This document shows, piece by piece, positions 7,180 through 15,486 of a stretch of 64,000 nucleotides of DNA. Origin of the DNA: Lentzea cavernae (GTDB taxonomy: Bacteria; Actinomycetota; Actinomycetes; Mycobacteriales; Pseudonocardiaceae); assembly GCF_014653695.1 (NCBI RefSeq), contig NZ_BNAR01000003.1, positions 329,528 to 393,527 on the forward strand, given 5' to 3'. The position numbers were made by a program, and so were the translations under genes. Below the pieces are notes generated by a model. The model did no database searches, was not told where the DNA came from, and was given only the letters and a program-made list of their open reading frames with translations. Position 1 is the first letter of the stretch. The number at the start of each line of letters is the position of its first letter.

Positions 7180-8280
7180 TTGGACCGCGACCGCGAATTC
7201 GGGGAGTTCGTCGACGCACGTGCGCTCGTCATGCGCCGCACGGCCTATTTGCTGTGCGGCGACTGGCACCGCGCGGAGGACATAGTCCAGCAGTCGCTGA
7301 TCAAGATGTACGTGGCCTGGTCGCGCGTGCGCAAGGACAGCATCGACGCCTACTCCCGCAAAGTGCTGGTGCGCACCGCCATCGACGAGACCCGGCGCGG
7401 GTTCTTCCAGCGCGAGCGCACCGTCGACGCCGTGCCCGAACGCGCTGTCGCGGACTCGGCCTCCGACCTGGACCTGCGCGAGGCCCTCGACGCGTTGCCG
7501 CCGGGGCAGCGCGCTGTCGTCGTGCTGCGGTACTGGGAGGACCTGAGCATCACCGAGACCGCCCGCATCCTCGGCAGGACGGAGGGCACGGTGAAGAGCC
7601 AGGCCGCCAAGGGACTCGCCGCGTTGCGCACCCTGCTGGAGGACGAGCCGGAGCTGCGGATCTACCGCTCCGAGGTCATCCGCAAGGGCAAGACCAAGCT
7701 CACCCGCAGGCGCACGGCGATCGCGACGGCCGTGGCGTTCGTGCTGCTGGCCGGGCTGGGCACCGCCGGCTACCTCGCGAGGCCGCACGAGAGCTCCAGT
7801 GACGCGACGTTCGCGGCGCTGGACCTCAACGTCGAGCTCGCCCGCGTCCTGCGCGACACGAACGTCGTCCCGGCGGGTGTCGCGGTGGACGACCTCGCGG
7901 GCCGGCGGGCGGCGAAGCACCGCTCGGGGAACGGATCTCCGTACGCCGCGGTGCGTCTGACCGATGCCCGGGGGGTGAGCGGTCTCAAGGTCGCGGTCGA
8001 CCGCACCACTCCTCCTGGGGACCTCACGTGTCCTGAGCCGGCGTCGGCGCGGGACTGCTACGTCGACCCGGTGACCGGGTACCACGTCCGGACCAGTTTC
8101 CGGGAGGAGCCCGGCGGTGTCGTCAGCTGGGTCGCCGACGTCGTCCGGCCCAACGGCATCCGGATCGAGGTCAGGAGCGACAACGTCGATCCCGTGTCCG
8201 CCGCCGTGACCAGGCCGGAACCGGTCCTCGGCAGGGACGCGGTCGTAAAGATCGCGACATCACCCGGCCTGACCTTCTAA
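7180..8280 (+). CDS. SigE-family ECF sigma factor fused to a membrane-anchored extracytoplasmic domain
   Basis: The 366-residue protein starts with an ECF sigma factor. Region 2 lies near residues 10-75 (RRTAYLLCGDWHRAEDIVQQ). Region 4 lies near 95-150 (LPPGQRAVVVLRYWEDLS, then the ILGRTEGTVKSQAAKGL helix-turn-helix). A basic linker (RKGKTKLTRRR) leads to one transmembrane segment at residues 180-200. About 165 extracytoplasmic residues follow, including a CPEPASARDC cysteine pair. Normal SigE-family factors end near residue 170. The TTG at 7180 is supported by GGAGGGG immediately upstream. The fusion implies a sigma factor held at the membrane until signalled or cleaved (inference). Confidence 0.8.
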   Translation: MDRDREFGEFVDARALVMRRTAYLLCGDWHRAEDIVQQSLIKMYVAWSRVRKDSIDAYSRKVLVRTAIDETRRGFFQRERTVDAVPERAVADSASDLDLREALDALPPGQRAVVVLRYWEDLSITETARILGRTEGTVKSQAAKGLAALRTLLEDEPELRIYRSEVIRKGKTKLTRRRTAIATAVAFVLLAGLGTAGYLARPHESSSDATFAALDLNVELARVLRDTNVVPAGVAVDDLAGRRAAKHRSGNGSPYAAVRLTDARGVSGLKVAVDRTTPPGDLTCPEPASARDCYVDPVTGYHVRTSFREEPGGVVSWVADVVRPNGIRIEVRSDNVDPVSAAVTRPEPVLGRDAVVKIATSPGLTF

Positions 8281-8289
8281 CCTGGTGGC

Positions 8290-8718
8290 ATGAACGACGT
8301 GACCGTGACGAGGACGCTGGTGCTGCCGGCGTCCGAGTTGCGCGAACGTTTTTCCAGGTCGGGTGGGCCGGGCGGGCAGGGGGTGAACACGGCGGACAGC
8401 CGTGTGGAGCTCTCGTTCGACCTGGCTGCCTCGCCGTCGGTCCCCGAGCACCTCAAGGCCCGGATGCTCGACCGGCTGGCCGGCAGGCTCGTCGACGGCG
8501 TGCTGACGATCGCCGCCTCCGAGCACCGCGCGCAGCTGCAGAACCGGGCCGCCGCCCGCGAACGCCTCGCCGCGATCCTCAGGGCCGCCGCCGCGCCACC
8601 GCCTCCGGTGCGCAGGGCGACGAAGCCCACCAGGGGGTCGCAGGAACGCCGCATCGCCTCGAAGAAGCGCCGTGCGGACACCAAGCGCGGCCGCGGCCGT
8701 TCAGGCTCCTGGGACTAA
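8290..8718 (+). CDS. arfB: Alternative ribosome-rescue factor ArfB (YaeJ-type peptidyl-tRNA hydrolase)
   Basis: A 142-residue protein with the release-factor catalytic loop SRSGGPGGQGVNT, GGQ at residues 28-30. It lacks the codon-recognition domains of RF1/RF2. The basic C-terminal tail (TRGSQERRIASKKRRADTKRGRGR) is the part that enters the empty mRNA channel of stalled ribosomes in this family. It hydrolyses peptidyl-tRNA on non-stop complexes. It starts 9 bases after the sigma-factor gene and converges with the response-regulator gene, whose stop lies inside its last codons (18-base overlap). Confidence 0.92.
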   Translation: MNDVTVTRTLVLPASELRERFSRSGGPGGQGVNTADSRVELSFDLAASPSVPEHLKARMLDRLAGRLVDGVLTIAASEHRAQLQNRAAARERLAAILRAAAAPPPPVRRATKPTRGSQERRIASKKRRADTKRGRGRSGSWD

Positions 8719-9372
8719 CGCGTAGATCCGTTCGGGCCGGCCGGTTCCGCCGTACCGCAACCGGACCTCGGCTCGTCCCATCGACACGAAGTGCTCCAGG
8801 TACCGGCGTGCGCTCACCCGCGCGACACCGGTCGACGAGGCGCACTCCGACGCCGACAGGCCTTCCGGGTGCGAGCGCAGGGCGTTGTCCACGAGCCGTG
8901 CGGTCTCCGGCGTCAGACCCTTGGGCAGCAAGGGTTTCGAAGTCGGCCGCGCGCCGAACACCTGGTCCACGTCCGCCTGCCCGGCCGCGTGGAGCCCGTG
9001 GAACCTCTCCCGCAACGACGCGAAATGCGCGAGCTGGTCGCGCAGGGCCGAGTAGTCGAACGGCTTGATCAGGTAGTGCAGCACGCCGCCGCGCATCGCA
9101 CTGCGCACGGTGTCGACGTCCGTCGCCGCCGTGATCACGATGACGTCCACGTCTTCCTTCGCGCGCAACGACTTCAGCACTTCGAGGCCGTTCATGTCCG
9201 GCAGGTAGATGTCGAGCAGCACGAGGTCCGGCTTCAACGAGGCGACCGCCTTCAACGCGTCCGCGCCGTTGTGGGCGACCCCGACGACACCGAACCCCTC
9301 GGTGCGCGCGACGTATCCACTGTGGACCTTGGCCACCATGAAGTCGTCGTCGACGACCAGCACCCGGATCAC
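8701..9372 (-). CDS. CitB/DcuR-type response regulator of the tricarboxylate transporter
   Basis: A 223-residue protein with an N-terminal receiver domain: acidic pocket VVDDDF, phosphorylatable Asp54 in VLLDIYLPDM, and the conserved Lys in LIKPFDY. The C-terminal DNA-binding part (LTPETARLVDNALRSHPEGLSASECASSTGVARVSARRYLEHF) is a CitB/DcuR-like HTH. The GTG start overlaps the sensor kinase stop by four bases (GTGA). Together with the kinase it most likely controls the divergent tctCBA genes. Confidence 0.88.
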   Translation of the reverse strand: MIRVLVVDDDFMVAKVHSGYVARTEGFGVVGVAHNGADALKAVASLKPDLVLLDIYLPDMNGLEVLKSLRAKEDVDVIVITAATDVDTVRSAMRGGVLHYLIKPFDYSALRDQLAHFASLRERFHGLHAAGQADVDQVFGARPTSKPLLPKGLTPETARLVDNALRSHPEGLSASECASSTGVARVSARRYLEHFVSMGRAEVRLRYGGTGRPERIYALVPGA

Positions 9373-10907
9373 CAGGGCAGCCTTGCCGTGAAGACCGACC
9401 CGGACACGCTCACCGAACCGCCCCGCCGCAGGCACGCCCGTCTGATCAGCGCGAGCCCGATGCCGCGTTCGCCGTGTGATGCCGCCTTGGTCGTGAACCC
9501 GTGCCGGAACACCTCTTCCGCGAGCTCCGGCGCCACCCCGGGACCGGAGTCGCGCACCACGACCTGGACCTCGTCGTCCAACTGCATCACACCCACCTCG
9601 ATCCACTTGCCGCTTCCGTTGCCGCTCAACGAACTCAGTGCGTCGAGCGCGTTGTCCACGAGGTTGCCGAGCACCATCACCAGATCCGCCGACAGCGCCT
9701 CGTCGACCCTGCCCAGCACGCTGTCCGGGGCCAGCCGCAGCGCCGTGCCGCGTTCGGCCGCGAGCGAGGCCTTCGCGATCAGCAGCGCGGCCACGGCGGG
9801 ATCGCCGATCGACGAACCGACCTCGGTCCGCCACTGGTCCTGCGCCGAGCTGATCTGGTGAACGTAGTTGGTGACCTCGTCGTACTCCTTCAACGAGATC
9901 AGGCCGGCGATGGTGTGCAGCCGGTTCGCGAACTCGTGCGCCTGCGCCCGCAGCGTGTCCGTCGCGTGCTGCGAGGCGTCGAGTTCGTGTTGCAACGCAA
10001 GGAGTTCCGTGCGGTCTCGCAAGGTCACGACCGCGCCCTCGCCGCCGTCGATCGGCATGCGGTTCAACGTCAGCACGACGCCCTGGCGCAGCACCAGCTG
10101 GTCGACGCCGGTCGCGCGGCCCGTCAGGACGTCGCGCAGCCGGTCGTTGAGCTCCAGCTCCTCGACCGAGCGGCCGACGGCGTCCTCCGGCAGCACCAGC
10201 AGGTCGCTCGCGTGGTCGTTGACCAGCGTGATCCGGTTCTGCCCGTCGAGGCCGACGACCCCCTCGCGGATGCCGTGCAGCAACGCCTCGCGGTTCTCGA
10301 CCAGCGCGGTGATCTCGTGCGGCTCCAGCCCGAGCGTCTGGTTCTTCACGCGCCGGGCCAGCAGCAACGACCCGGTCACGCCGATGATCAGCGCGATCGC
10401 CAGGTAGCGCAGCACGTCGACGGGCTGCTCGAGCGCGCCGGCGAAGATCCCCGGGTCCTCCGCACCCGCGATCACCATGCCGTTGACCCGGCGGCTCACC
10501 GGGTCGAACACCGGCACGTGCGCCTCGATCGAGTCACCGGCCGTGCCCGTCCACGACCTGCCCTCGAGCGCGGTGTCCCTCGTGTCCAGTGTGGACCCGA
10601 TCTGCGACGGGTCCGGCGAGGCGATCACGAGCTGCCGGTCGTTGAGGATCAGCACGTAGGAGGCGCCGGACAGGCTGCGGGCGGTCTCGGCGGGCGCGGA
10701 CAGCTCGCGCCAGTTGCCCATCCGCTCCTGGACCAGCTGGTTCGCCGCGACGGTCTCGGCGACCGACAGCATCCGGCGTTCCTCGTTGGAGCGAAAGTTG
10801 CTGCCCGTCTGGACGACGGTCAGCGCGCCCACCGCGCCCAGCAGCAGCGTGACGACTACGAGTTGCCATGCGAGGAGTTGGCTGGCCAGGGAACGGCGGC
10901 GACGCAT
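9369..10907 (-). CDS. CitA/DcuS-type sensor histidine kinase
   Basis: A 512-residue membrane sensor. TM1 lies near residues 12-33, followed by a periplasmic PDC/Cache-like sensing domain (to ~170), then a second TM (YLAIALIIGVTGSLLLARR). Next come a cytoplasmic PAS domain (LLHGIREGVVGLDGQNRITLVN), the H-box HEFANRLHTIAGLISLKEYDE and an ATPase domain (N box LVDNALDAL, G boxes DSGPGV and GERGIGLAL). These kinases sense C4/C6 carboxylates. The ATG at 10907 has GGGAGGT upstream. It is divergent from tctC, so ligand sensing and uptake share an intergenic region. Confidence 0.9.
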   Translation of the reverse strand: MRRRRSLASQLLAWQLVVVTLLLGAVGALTVVQTGSNFRSNEERRMLSVAETVAANQLVQERMGNWRELSAPAETARSLSGASYVLILNDRQLVIASPDPSQIGSTLDTRDTALEGRSWTGTAGDSIEAHVPVFDPVSRRVNGMVIAGAEDPGIFAGALEQPVDVLRYLAIALIIGVTGSLLLARRVKNQTLGLEPHEITALVENREALLHGIREGVVGLDGQNRITLVNDHASDLLVLPEDAVGRSVEELELNDRLRDVLTGRATGVDQLVLRQGVVLTLNRMPIDGGEGAVVTLRDRTELLALQHELDASQHATDTLRAQAHEFANRLHTIAGLISLKEYDEVTNYVHQISSAQDQWRTEVGSSIGDPAVAALLIAKASLAAERGTALRLAPDSVLGRVDEALSADLVMVLGNLVDNALDALSSLSGNGSGKWIEVGVMQLDDEVQVVVRDSGPGVAPELAEEVFRHGFTTKAASHGERGIGLALIRRACLRRGGSVSVSGSVFTARLPW

Positions 10908-11019
10908 GAGACCTCCCGTGACCAGAAAGACCGAAAGAAACCTTAGAAGCGCAAGAGCGACATCAAGGTTTACACGAGAGCAACATGTCCAACCACGCGG
11001 ACGAGAGGCGGGGATCACA

Positions 11020-12006
11020 GTGTCGGTGAAGGTGTGGGTGGCGGTGGCGACGGCGTTGCTCGCCGTCCTGCTCGTGCCACCGCTGCTGACGCCGGGTGCG
11101 GACAGCGGCGAGGGCAGTCAGGTGCGGGCGTTGCGAGTGCTGGTGCCGAACGCCCCCGGTGGCGGTTACGACATCACGGCCCGCACGGCGGCGAAGGCCA
11201 TGGAAGACGCTGACCTGCTGCGCAACGCCGAGGTGTTCAACCTCCCCGGCGCCGGCGGCACGGTCGGACTCGGCCGCACGGTCGGTGAGCGCGGCAACGG
11301 CAAGCTGATCATGTCGATGGGCCTGGGCGTCGTCGGCGCGGTGTACACGAACAAGTCGCCGAACTCGCTGCTCGACACCACCCCGATCGCGAAGCTGATC
11401 GAGGAACCGGACATCGTCGTGGTCGCGAAGGACTCGCCGTACACGTCGATGCAACAACTCGTCGACGCGTGGAAGGCGAACCCCGGCACCGTGACGGTCG
11501 GCGGCGGTTCGGCCCCCGGCGGCCCCGACCACCTGGCGCCGATGCTGATCGCCAAGGCCGTGGGCCTGCAGCCGAAGACGGTCAACTACATCCCGTTCGA
11601 CGGCGGCGGCGAGCTGCTGGCCAGCGTCTTGGGCGGCAAGGTCGCGTTCGGCGTCTCCGGCGTCGGCGAGTACCGCGACCAGATCCAGGCCGGCACGCTG
11701 CGGGTGCTCGCGGTGACGAGCAAGGACCGCATCGAGGGCGTCGACGCGCCGACGCTGCAGCAGTCCGGTGTGGACGTCGAGTTCACCAACTGGCGCGGCA
11801 TCGTCGCTCCTCCCGGCATCTCGCCGACCGACAAGGCGAAGCTGGTCGAGGTGTTCCAGAACCTCCAGCGGACGCCGCAGTGGAAGGAAGCGCTGCAGCG
11901 CAACGGCTGGACGGACGCCTTCGCGCCGGGAGACGAGTTCAGGACCTTCCTGGAGAACGAGAACAAGCGGGTGGCGACGGTGCTCAAGGACTTGGGGCTG
12001 GCATGA
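11020..12006 (+). CDS. tctC: Tripartite tricarboxylate transporter, periplasmic binding protein TctC
   Basis: A 328-residue TctC/Bug-family solute receptor. An N-terminal hydrophobic signal (VWVAVATALLAVLLVPPLL) exports it. The mature part has the family's opening LRVLVPNAPGGGYDITAR, in which the PGGGYD loop contacts a carboxylate ligand, and later GGGSAPGGPDHLAPM and NYIPFDGGGELLASVLGGKVAFG. The GTG at 11020 follows an AGGCGGGG ribosome binding site. It is first in the tctCBA operon. The ligand, citrate or another carboxylate, is not determinable here. Confidence 0.88.
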   Translation: MSVKVWVAVATALLAVLLVPPLLTPGADSGEGSQVRALRVLVPNAPGGGYDITARTAAKAMEDADLLRNAEVFNLPGAGGTVGLGRTVGERGNGKLIMSMGLGVVGAVYTNKSPNSLLDTTPIAKLIEEPDIVVVAKDSPYTSMQQLVDAWKANPGTVTVGGGSAPGGPDHLAPMLIAKAVGLQPKTVNYIPFDGGGELLASVLGGKVAFGVSGVGEYRDQIQAGTLRVLAVTSKDRIEGVDAPTLQQSGVDVEFTNWRGIVAPPGISPTDKAKLVEVFQNLQRTPQWKEALQRNGWTDAFAPGDEFRTFLENENKRVATVLKDLGLA

Positions 12007-12524
12007 CGACCGTGACCGATCCGGAGCAGCGCAAGAGCTGGCTCCGCGAACACTCCGAGCTGGGCATCTGCGTCCTGCTGGTCGTGCTCGGCGTGCTGGT
12101 GCTCACCGACGCGCTGCGCATCCCCACCGACTTCGCCCAGCGCGGCCCCGTCGGCCCGAAGGCCGTGCCGATCCTCGTCGGCTCGCTGCTGCTCATCGTC
12201 GCCGCGCTGCTGGCCCGCGACGTCCTGAAGGGCGGCAAGGGCGAGGCTGAAGCCGGCGAGGACGTCGACCTGTCCGCACCCGCCGACTGGAAGACAGTCC
12301 TGCTGCTGTGCGGTGCCTTCCTCGCGAACGCCGCCCTGATCGGCGTGGTCGGGTTCCCGATCTCCGGCGCGATCCTGTTCTGGGGCTCCGCCTACGCGCT
12401 CGGCAGCCGCAACCTGGTCCGCGACCCGCTGATCGCGGCCGGCCTGTCGATCTTCACGTTCGTCATGTTCAACAACTTGCTCGGAGTCCCGCTCCCCGGT
12501 GGCCCGTTGATGGAGGTGTTCTAG
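12003..12524 (+). CDS. tctB: Tripartite tricarboxylate transporter, small membrane subunit TctB
   Basis: A 173-residue membrane protein with four predicted transmembrane helices: LGICVLLVVLGVLVLTDAL, VPILVGSLLLIVAALLA, a helix near WKTVLLLCGAFLANAALIG, and SIFTFVMFNNLLGV, with GFPISGAILFWGSAYAL between the last two. TctB is the small, poorly conserved subunit of the TctABC system. The ATG overlaps the tctC stop by 4 bases, and the stop abuts the tctA GTG. Confidence 0.88.
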   Translation: MTTVTDPEQRKSWLREHSELGICVLLVVLGVLVLTDALRIPTDFAQRGPVGPKAVPILVGSLLLIVAALLARDVLKGGKGEAEAGEDVDLSAPADWKTVLLLCGAFLANAALIGVVGFPISGAILFWGSAYALGSRNLVRDPLIAAGLSIFTFVMFNNLLGVPLPGGPLMEVF

Positions 12525-14036
12525 GTGGAACAACTGCTCGACGGCTTCGCGACCGCGCTGACGCCGACTCACCTGCTGCTCGCCGCCGTCGGCGTGCTGT
12601 TGGGCACCGCGATCGGTGTCCTGCCGGGCATCGGCCCGGCCATGGCGGTGGCCCTGCTGCTGCCCGTCACCTACGGCATGGAGCCGACCGGCGCGTTCAT
12701 CATGTTCGCGGGCATCTACTACGGCGGCATGTTCGGCGGTTCGACCACGTCGATCCTGCTGAACACACCGGGTGAGAGCGCCGCGGTCGTGGCCGCGTTC
12801 GAAGGCAATCCCATGGCCCGCAAGGGCCGAGGTGCGCAAGCGCTTGCCGCCGCCGCCATCGGCCACTTCACCGGCGGCATCATCGGCACGATCCTGATCG
12901 TCCTGCTGGCGCCGTTCGTGGCCAAGCACGCCGTCGACATCGGCGCGCCCGACCTGTTCGCCGTCATGGTGCTGGCGTTCATCGCCGTCACCTCGGTCCT
13001 GGGCGCCTCCCGGATCCGCGGCTTCGCGTCGTTGCTCATCGGCCTGACGATCGGCCTGGTCGGCCTCGACGAGATGACCGGCCAGCAGCGCCTCACGTTC
13101 GGCTCGCTGCACCTGGCCGACGGCATCGACATCGTCGTGGTCGCCGTGGCCCTGTTCGCGGTCGGCGAGGCCCTGTGGGTCGCGGCCCACCTGCGCCGCA
13201 AGCCGTTCGAGCCGATCCCCGTCGGCCGTCCGTGGCTCTCGAAGGCCGATCTCAAGCGCACCTGGAAGCCGTGGCTGCGCGGCCCGGTGATCGGGTTCCC
13301 GTTCGGCGCGATCCCGGCCGGCGGCGCGGAGATCCCGACCTTCCTGTCGTACGTGACGGAGAAGCGGCTCTCCAAGCACAAGGACGAGTTCGGCAAGGGC
13401 GCCATCGAGGGCGTCGCCGGCCCGGAGTCCACGGCCTCCGCCTCCGCCGCGGGCACCCTCGTCACGATGCTGACGCTCGGCCTGCCGACCACGGCGGTCG
13501 CGGCCGTCATGCTCGCCGCGTTCCAGCAGTACGGCATCCAGCCGGGCCCGTTGCTGTTCCAGCGCGAGTCCGGCCTGGTGTGGGCGCTGATCGCGTCGCT
13601 GTTCATCGGCCTGACCCTGTTGCTGGTGCTGAACCTCCCGCTGGCACCGCTGTGGGCGAAGCTGCTGCGCATCCCGCGGCCGTACCTCTACGCGGGCATC
13701 CTGTTCTTCGCCTCGGTCGGCGCCTACGCGGTGAACGCGGACATCTTCGACCTGCTGCTGATGTTCGTGGTCGGCCTGCTGGGCTTCGGCATGCGCCGCT
13801 ACGGCCTGCCGGTGCTGCCCGCGATCATCGGCGTCATCCTCGGCCCGGCAGCGGAACAGCAGATGCGCCGTTCGCTGCAGCTCTCCGACGGCTCGCTGAC
13901 CGGTCTGGTCAACAGCCCGATGGCGGTCGTCGTGTACGTGGTCATCCTGGTGATCCTGTTCTTCCCGCTGATCAGGAGGTTCCTGCCGAAGCCTCCCGCG
14001 TCGGCAGAGCCGGAACGCGAGAAGGTCGACGCCTGA
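12525..14036 (+). CDS. tctA: Tripartite tricarboxylate transporter, large permease TctA
   Basis: A 503-residue polytopic protein, the ion-coupled transport subunit. Family signatures are visible: [22 protein letters not shown] near residues 25-45, [20 protein letters not shown] near 65-85, and the second conserved loop [13 protein letters not shown] near residue 325. It starts at a GTG directly after the tctB stop. A strong hairpin terminator follows 12 bases after the stop. Confidence 0.93.
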   Translation: MEQLLDGFATALTPTHLLLAAVGVLLGTAIGVLPGIGPAMAVALLLPVTYGMEPTGAFIMFAGIYYGGMFGGSTTSILLNTPGESAAVVAAFEGNPMARKGRGAQALAAAAIGHFTGGIIGTILIVLLAPFVAKHAVDIGAPDLFAVMVLAFIAVTSVLGASRIRGFASLLIGLTIGLVGLDEMTGQQRLTFGSLHLADGIDIVVVAVALFAVGEALWVAAHLRRKPFEPIPVGRPWLSKADLKRTWKPWLRGPVIGFPFGAIPAGGAEIPTFLSYVTEKRLSKHKDEFGKGAIEGVAGPESTASASAAGTLVTMLTLGLPTTAVAAVMLAAFQQYGIQPGPLLFQRESGLVWALIASLFIGLTLLLVLNLPLAPLWAKLLRIPRPYLYAGILFFASVGAYAVNADIFDLLLMFVVGLLGFGMRRYGLPVLPAIIGVILGPAAEQQMRRSLQLSDGSLTGLVNSPMAVVVYVVILVILFFPLIRRFLPKPPASAEPEREKVDA

Positions 14037-14048
14037 CCGCGTTCTGAT

Positions 14049-14079
14049 GAAAGCCCCCGCTCTCCCGGCGGGGGCTTTC
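14049..14079. terminator. Bidirectional hairpin terminator
   Basis: GAAAGCCCCCGC (14049-14060) pairs with GCGGGGGCTTTC (14068-14079) around a 7-base loop, giving a GC-rich stem flanked by A and T runs. It lies between convergent tctA and the HTH gene, whose stop starts at 14080, so it can serve both strands. Confidence 0.85.
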
Positions 14080-14397
14080 TCATGCGGCGAGCGCGGCCTG
14101 CTCGCGCAACGTCGCCCACAGCTCCATCACGCGGGCGACCTGCGGTTCGGGCAGTCCGCAGATCGTCACGAACGCCCGCACCTGCCCCGGTTTCGTGGGC
14201 AGCTTGCAGCGCCGGAACAGCGAGTACACCTGGCTGCGCGGCAACGTAGTGCCCGCCCGGCGGGAGATCTCCGGCAGCGTCAGGCCGGACCGCAGCTGGA
14301 TCCTGCGCAGCAGCACGATGAACTCGGACCCGCTCATCGCCCGCAGTTCGGCGGCCGTCGTCGTGACCAGCGGCTCCGCGGTCTCGTGGTGGGTCAT
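14080..14397 (-). CDS. Small helix-turn-helix protein (paralogue of the 14894-15175 gene)
   Basis: A 105-residue soluble protein with an XRE-like fold: EFIVLLRRIQLRSGLTLPEISRRAG, then TTLPRSQVYSLFRRCKLPTKPGQVRAFVTICG. It ends with a short helix (VARVMELWATLREQAAL). It shares layout with the HTH protein at 14894-15175 (EFVGALNQLRVSRGLSYQRVS... QLRAFLTACG). Such small HTH proteins are expanded in Pseudonocardiales, but targets are unknown. Its ATG overlaps the stop of the upstream membrane-protein gene (ATGA), so the two are co-translated. Confidence 0.7.
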   Translation of the reverse strand: MTHHETAEPLVTTTAAELRAMSGSEFIVLLRRIQLRSGLTLPEISRRAGTTLPRSQVYSLFRRCKLPTKPGQVRAFVTICGLPEPQVARVMELWATLREQAALAA

Positions 14398-14660
14398 CGC
14401 TCGTCCTCCTGCCAGATCACCATCGGGTTCGCGGGCGGCAGCGGGCCGAACCGCGCGGTGAACGGCCGGCTGCGGCTCAGCGTGATCGTCACGGCCAGCA
14501 CGGCGGTCGTCGTGGCGACGGAGGCGACCGGTGAGTGGTGGTTGGCGAGCATCCAGCCGGTGAAGAGGAACGCCGCCGTCGCCAGCAGGACGGTGCTGGA
14601 ACCCGAGGTGGAACAGCGGCGGCGCGGGTGCAGAGCCCCGTTGTAAGGGGTGGTGGTCAT
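14394..14660 (-). CDS. Small two-helix membrane protein coupled to an HTH gene
   Basis: An 88-residue protein with two predicted transmembrane helices (SSTVLLATAAFLFTGWMLA and PVASVATTTAVLAVTITLS). They are preceded by a short N-terminal tail and followed by RPFTARFGPLPPANPMVIWQEDER. The ATG at 14660 has AGGAG 6 bases upstream. No family recognised. The coupling to the HTH gene suggests a membrane-associated regulator or partner (inference). About 230 bases upstream (14661-14893) hold no gene but do hold an inverted repeat, GTCACCC/GGGTGAC, at 14769-14786. Confidence 0.55.
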   Translation of the reverse strand: MTTTPYNGALHPRRRCSTSGSSTVLLATAAFLFTGWMLANHHSPVASVATTTAVLAVTITLSRSRPFTARFGPLPPANPMVIWQEDER

Positions 14661-14893
14661 GCGAACTCCTGGATCGGCAGAACGACGAAAAGCCTCACGT
14701 GCAGAAGTGTCATTGCGGGCTATTACGTGCGCCGGGGACTCTGCGACATTGCGGCTCAACACGATTCTGTCACCCACACGGGTGACTGCCAACTGAATCG
14801 TCGTCCAGGTTTTTCAGGTCTCGCAACCGCGTCCAAAGGAGTCCAACGGCGTTCGCCTGACCAGTTTCTGTCAATTCCCCCGCGTTTCGCCTC

Positions 14894-15175
14894 TCACAAC
14901 CGCCGCCACTGCGTGACCCAGCCGCCGAGGGCCTCCGCGGGTTCCCCGCACGCGGTCAGGAACGCCCGCAGCTGGTCCTCCCGCTTCGGGAACTGGCCCG
15001 TGCACAGCAGGTGAGCTGTGCTTTTCGGCATCGCGAGCCCACCGGCGTTGGCGGACACGCGCTGGTACGACAGTCCTCTGGAGACTCGGAGCTGGTTCAG
15101 CGCACCGACGAATTCGGCGCGGGTGGTGGCGCGGCATGCCGTCGCGAACGGACTGTCGTCCTCGCTGGGCGACAT
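14894..15175 (-). CDS. Small helix-turn-helix protein
   Basis: A 93-residue HTH protein: FATACRATTRAEFVGALNQLRVSRGLSYQRVSANAGGLAMPKSTAHLLCTGQFPKREDQ..., ending GGWVTQWRRL. The HTH occupies roughly residues 20-65. The ATG at 15175 is backed by AGGAGG. It is similar in length and layout to the HTH protein at 14080-14397, from which it is separated by the small membrane gene and 233 non-coding bases. Target and role unknown. Confidence 0.65.
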   Translation of the reverse strand: MSPSEDDSPFATACRATTRAEFVGALNQLRVSRGLSYQRVSANAGGLAMPKSTAHLLCTGQFPKREDQLRAFLTACGEPAEALGGWVTQWRRL

Positions 15176-15486
15176 CGTGTCGATCCTCCTGCTGTGGCGT
15201 TCTCGCCCTTTCCCGCGCAGGCGTGTAACGGCTCGGACCGGCGCTGCGAAAAGGGGGAAGTCGTTCGACTGTCTGAACGCGGATGCTACCTCCGCGTCCA
15301 GCACCTTTGTCGAATCGATGGCGCGTGTCCGGATATTCCATGATCAGCGAATCGTGGAAGATTTCAGCAGGACAATCGTTCGCTTAGTTCATCGGGGCAG
15401 ATCAGCGAGTTGCCCGCACTTCAATTGGTTCGTACCAAATGGAAAACGGCCGCCTCGGGATCGAGACGGCCGTTGCTCCGGACGGG
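15176..15486. other. Intergenic region of 311 bases, no gene seen
   Basis: This stretch is less GC-rich than its surroundings and holds no frame with coding character. It should contain the promoter of the HTH gene (left, minus strand). At its right end is the mmsA terminator. A small inverted repeat ATTGGT/ACCAAAT sits just before that terminator, near 15424-15440. Confidence 0.6.
15445..15474 (-). terminator. Rho-independent terminator of mmsA
   Basis: AACGGCCG (15445-15452) and CGGCCGTT (15467-15474) form an 8-bp stem with a 14-base loop. On the minus strand the stem is followed by a T run, 13 bases after the mmsA stop. Confidence 0.75.

Noticed and set aside
4443..7241. 932-codon minus-strand frame opposite purF and purM
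   Set aside because: It spans two well-defined purine genes in antisense, and its translation is low-complexity Arg/Asp/Leu/Gln-rich sequence.
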